From positions 1-7,406 of the forward strand of contig JBLMYS010000190.1 of NCBI GenBank assembly GCA_050258415.1: a stretch of 7,406 bases of DNA. The letters are read 5' to 3'. Within the stretch, counting starts at the first letter, position 1; each line of letters opens with the position of its first letter. Positions 6,558 through 7,406 of this stretch are shown piece by piece. This DNA is from JAAXKN01 sp050258415 (GTDB taxonomy: Bacteria; Bacteroidota; Ignavibacteria; Ignavibacteriales; SURF-24). A program made the translations under genes and the position numbers. The notes beneath the pieces are model-generated. The model ran no database searches. It was not told where the DNA came from and saw only the letters and a program-made list of their open reading frames with translations.

Positions 6558-6561
6558 CACA

Positions 6562-7104
6562 ATGAAAACCGATGAAAACCGGCTCGTCAATGCATTCCTG
6601 GAATTGTACATGGTGCGTGAATGTTCATTTCTTCCGGAGCAGAGGCGTTACTTAAACATTGCGATGAACAACATACTCAAAGAGATCCTCTGCAATTATC
6701 CCACGGGTCCCTTAAGCGTAATAAGGGACATCAACGCCATGCACAACATTGAGTTCACGTTCTGTCCCGACCTTCATCCCGAGCGCGAGATCCGTTATCC
6801 CGGTTACGAAGTAAATCCCACGACGTACATATCTTTCGAGTCATCCATTTACGCCATTGGCAGTGAGCCCGTTGTTGGGGTAAGCATCTGGAAGAAGGAC
6901 AGTTATGACGATATATTATATAATCCTGTAGCGGGCAATTACTATCCCACAAATATTTTATACACATCGAATCGCGATGCCCTGGAGCTTGAGATTAGGG
7001 AGATATACTACAGCATAATAGATTATCTGGACCGTGAGGATTACGATGCCGTAAAGTTTTACTTCTTCCACAGGTTTTTATGTGGTGAAGTGTGTCAGTA
7101 TTAG
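6562..7104 (+). CDS. Hypothetical soluble protein, 180 aa
   Basis: I do not recognise this protein. It has 180 residues from the ATG fixed by the strong ribosome binding site. There is no signal peptide and no membrane segment, so it is probably cytosolic. The first ~45 residues look helical (LVNAFLELYMVRE, YLNIAMNNILKEIL). A middle part rich in Pro, Tyr and beta-type strands follows (YPGYEVNPTTYISFESSIYAIG at 79-100, VVGVSIWKKD at 104-113). An acidic C-terminal helix (ALELEIREIYYSIIDYLD, 140-157) leads to YDAVKFYFFHRF. Five cysteines are present (21, 44, 68, 174, 178), the last two as CGEVC near the end. No catalytic or metal-binding motif is convincing. It is the only gene in its unit: the repeat-rich spacer lies upstream and a terminator follows. 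Clean codon structure and the start signal argue that it is real and expressed. Confidence 0.8.
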   Translation: MKTDENRLVNAFLELYMVRECSFLPEQRRYLNIAMNNILKEILCNYPTGPLSVIRDINAMHNIEFTFCPDLHPEREIRYPGYEVNPTTYISFESSIYAIGSEPVVGVSIWKKDSYDDILYNPVAGNYYPTNILYTSNRDALELEIREIYYSIIDYLDREDYDAVKFYFFHRFLCGEVCQY

Positions 7105-7128
7105 GCGGATCCGGAGGATGAAAAAATA

Positions 7129-7170
7129 CAAAGCCCCGCGGGAATTTTACCCGGGGCTTTGTTATTTTTA
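7129..7170 (+). terminator. Intrinsic terminator of the 180-aa gene
   Basis: CAAAGCCCCG (7129-7138) pairs with CGGGGCTTTG (7152-7161). GG/CC pairing continues inward past a bulged C, and the T-rich tract TTATTTTTA (7162-7170) follows. It starts 25 bp after the stop codon. Confidence 0.9.
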
Positions 7171-7181
7171 GGGGGTAAAAT

Positions 7182-7209
7182 TTGATATTTTTCAGTTTTA
7201 CAGCATAAA
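7182..7209 (+). promoter_or_regulatory. Possible sigma70-type promoter for the right-edge gene
   Basis: TTGATA (7182-7187) and CATAAA (7204-7209) are separated by 16 bp and lie between the preceding terminator and the ATG at 7243. The -35 matches 5 of 6 consensus positions and the -10 matches 4 of 6. The call rests mainly on position, since AT-rich DNA gives such matches by chance, and primary sigma factors of Bacteroidota use a different consensus. Confidence 0.25.
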
Positions 7210-7242
7210 CAAATAGAAAACAAACATACGGACATAGTGGAT

Positions 7243-7406
7243 ATGAACGATACTGATAACAAGGAAACGAAAGAAGTCCCGAATGCTGCCGCTTTGAATG
7301 CAACATCTGCGAATAATACAGGTGCAAATCCAACTGTGACGACAGGAGACTGGTTTTTAACCACATTTATAACTGCCATACCGCTGATAGGATTAATAAT
7401 GCTTTT
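7243..7406 (+). CDS. Probable membrane protein, 3' truncated by window edge
   Basis: The frame is open from the ATG at 7243 to the window end, giving 54 complete codons. Residues 1-35 are polar and low in complexity (Asn, Ala, Thr rich). They are followed by GDWFLTTFITAIPLIGLIML, the start of a transmembrane helix. The DWxLTxxIxxIPLxxxIMLF pattern recalls a family of small Bacteroidota membrane proteins with a disordered N-terminus and two or more helices (recollection, unverified). An in-frame GTG at 7237 is an alternative start. No good Shine-Dalgarno is visible. It follows a terminator and so probably has its own promoter. The antisense frames here run through the terminator and look like shadows. 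Confidence 0.65.
   Translation, partial: MNDTDNKETKEVPNAAALNATSANNTGANPTVTTGDWFLTTFITAIPLIGLIML

Larger units (their letters stand above)
6057..6561. other. Non-coding, repeat-rich spacer (~505 bp)
   Basis: No plausible coding region was found on either strand between the dioxygenase stop and the start of the 180-aa gene. The spacer contains the two tandem repeats, a pair of alternative hairpins, a GC-rich hairpin, a degenerate GTCC heptad array and two copies of a 16-bp palindromic element, all listed separately. No T-tract terminator follows the dioxygenase gene. The stretch from about 6180 to 6330 holds nothing recognisable except the 10-bp palindrome TCCAATTGGA (6297-6306). Confidence 0.8.

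Noticed and set aside
6523..6561. Longer start of the 180-aa gene at 6523
   Set aside because: It would put a full Shine-Dalgarno sequence inside the coding region. The ATG at 6562 is correctly spaced from it.
6995..7379. Minus-strand frames over the right edge (6995-7366 and 7101-7379)
   Set aside because: Both run through an intrinsic terminator and lie opposite the better-supported plus-strand genes.

Overview
The window suggests a member of the Bacteroidota/Ignavibacteriota/Chlorobiota group. This is inference from three things: the Ala-Gln type signal-peptide end in the second large gene, a style of multi-module secreted lectin-like protein common in these lineages, and 7-bp simple repeats between genes. 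No rRNA or other phylogenetic marker is present, so the assignment is provisional. It looks like ordinary chromosome. No transposase, integrase, phage gene, tRNA or CRISPR array was seen.

Positions 1-4806 hold two tandem, same-strand paralogues encoding large secreted proteins. Each is built from four tandem modules that look like concanavalin A-like (LamG/DUF1080-type) beta-sandwich domains. The first gene enters from beyond the left edge, with about 84 residues missing by comparison with its neighbour. The second is complete (808 aa) with a clear signal peptide. Each is followed by a strong intrinsic terminator, so they are probably separate transcription units. They most plausibly bind extracellular or cell-surface glycans, but no substrate can be read from the sequence.

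Positions 4807-6056 hold a small two-helix membrane protein on the minus strand, convergent with the second paralogue and sharing its terminator. Divergent from it is a well-recognised LigB-family enzyme of the YgiD / 4,5-DOPA extradiol dioxygenase type, with all four expected metal-ligand histidines.

Positions 6057-6561 are about 500 bp of non-coding DNA full of repeats. In order: a 7-bp ATTAAAA array that begins inside the last codons of the dioxygenase gene; a 23-bp tandem repeat growing out of it; two overlapping and mutually exclusive hairpins; a GC-rich hairpin; a degenerate GTCC heptad array; and two exact copies of a 16-bp palindromic element 52 bp apart.

Positions 6562-7406 hold an unrecognised 180-aa soluble protein with the best Shine-Dalgarno sequence in the window, then a terminator, then the start of a probable membrane protein that runs off the right edge.

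No multi-gene novel system is evident. The best leads are the four-module secreted paralogue pair with its distinctive C-terminal module, the orphan 180-aa protein, and the repeat-dense spacer.
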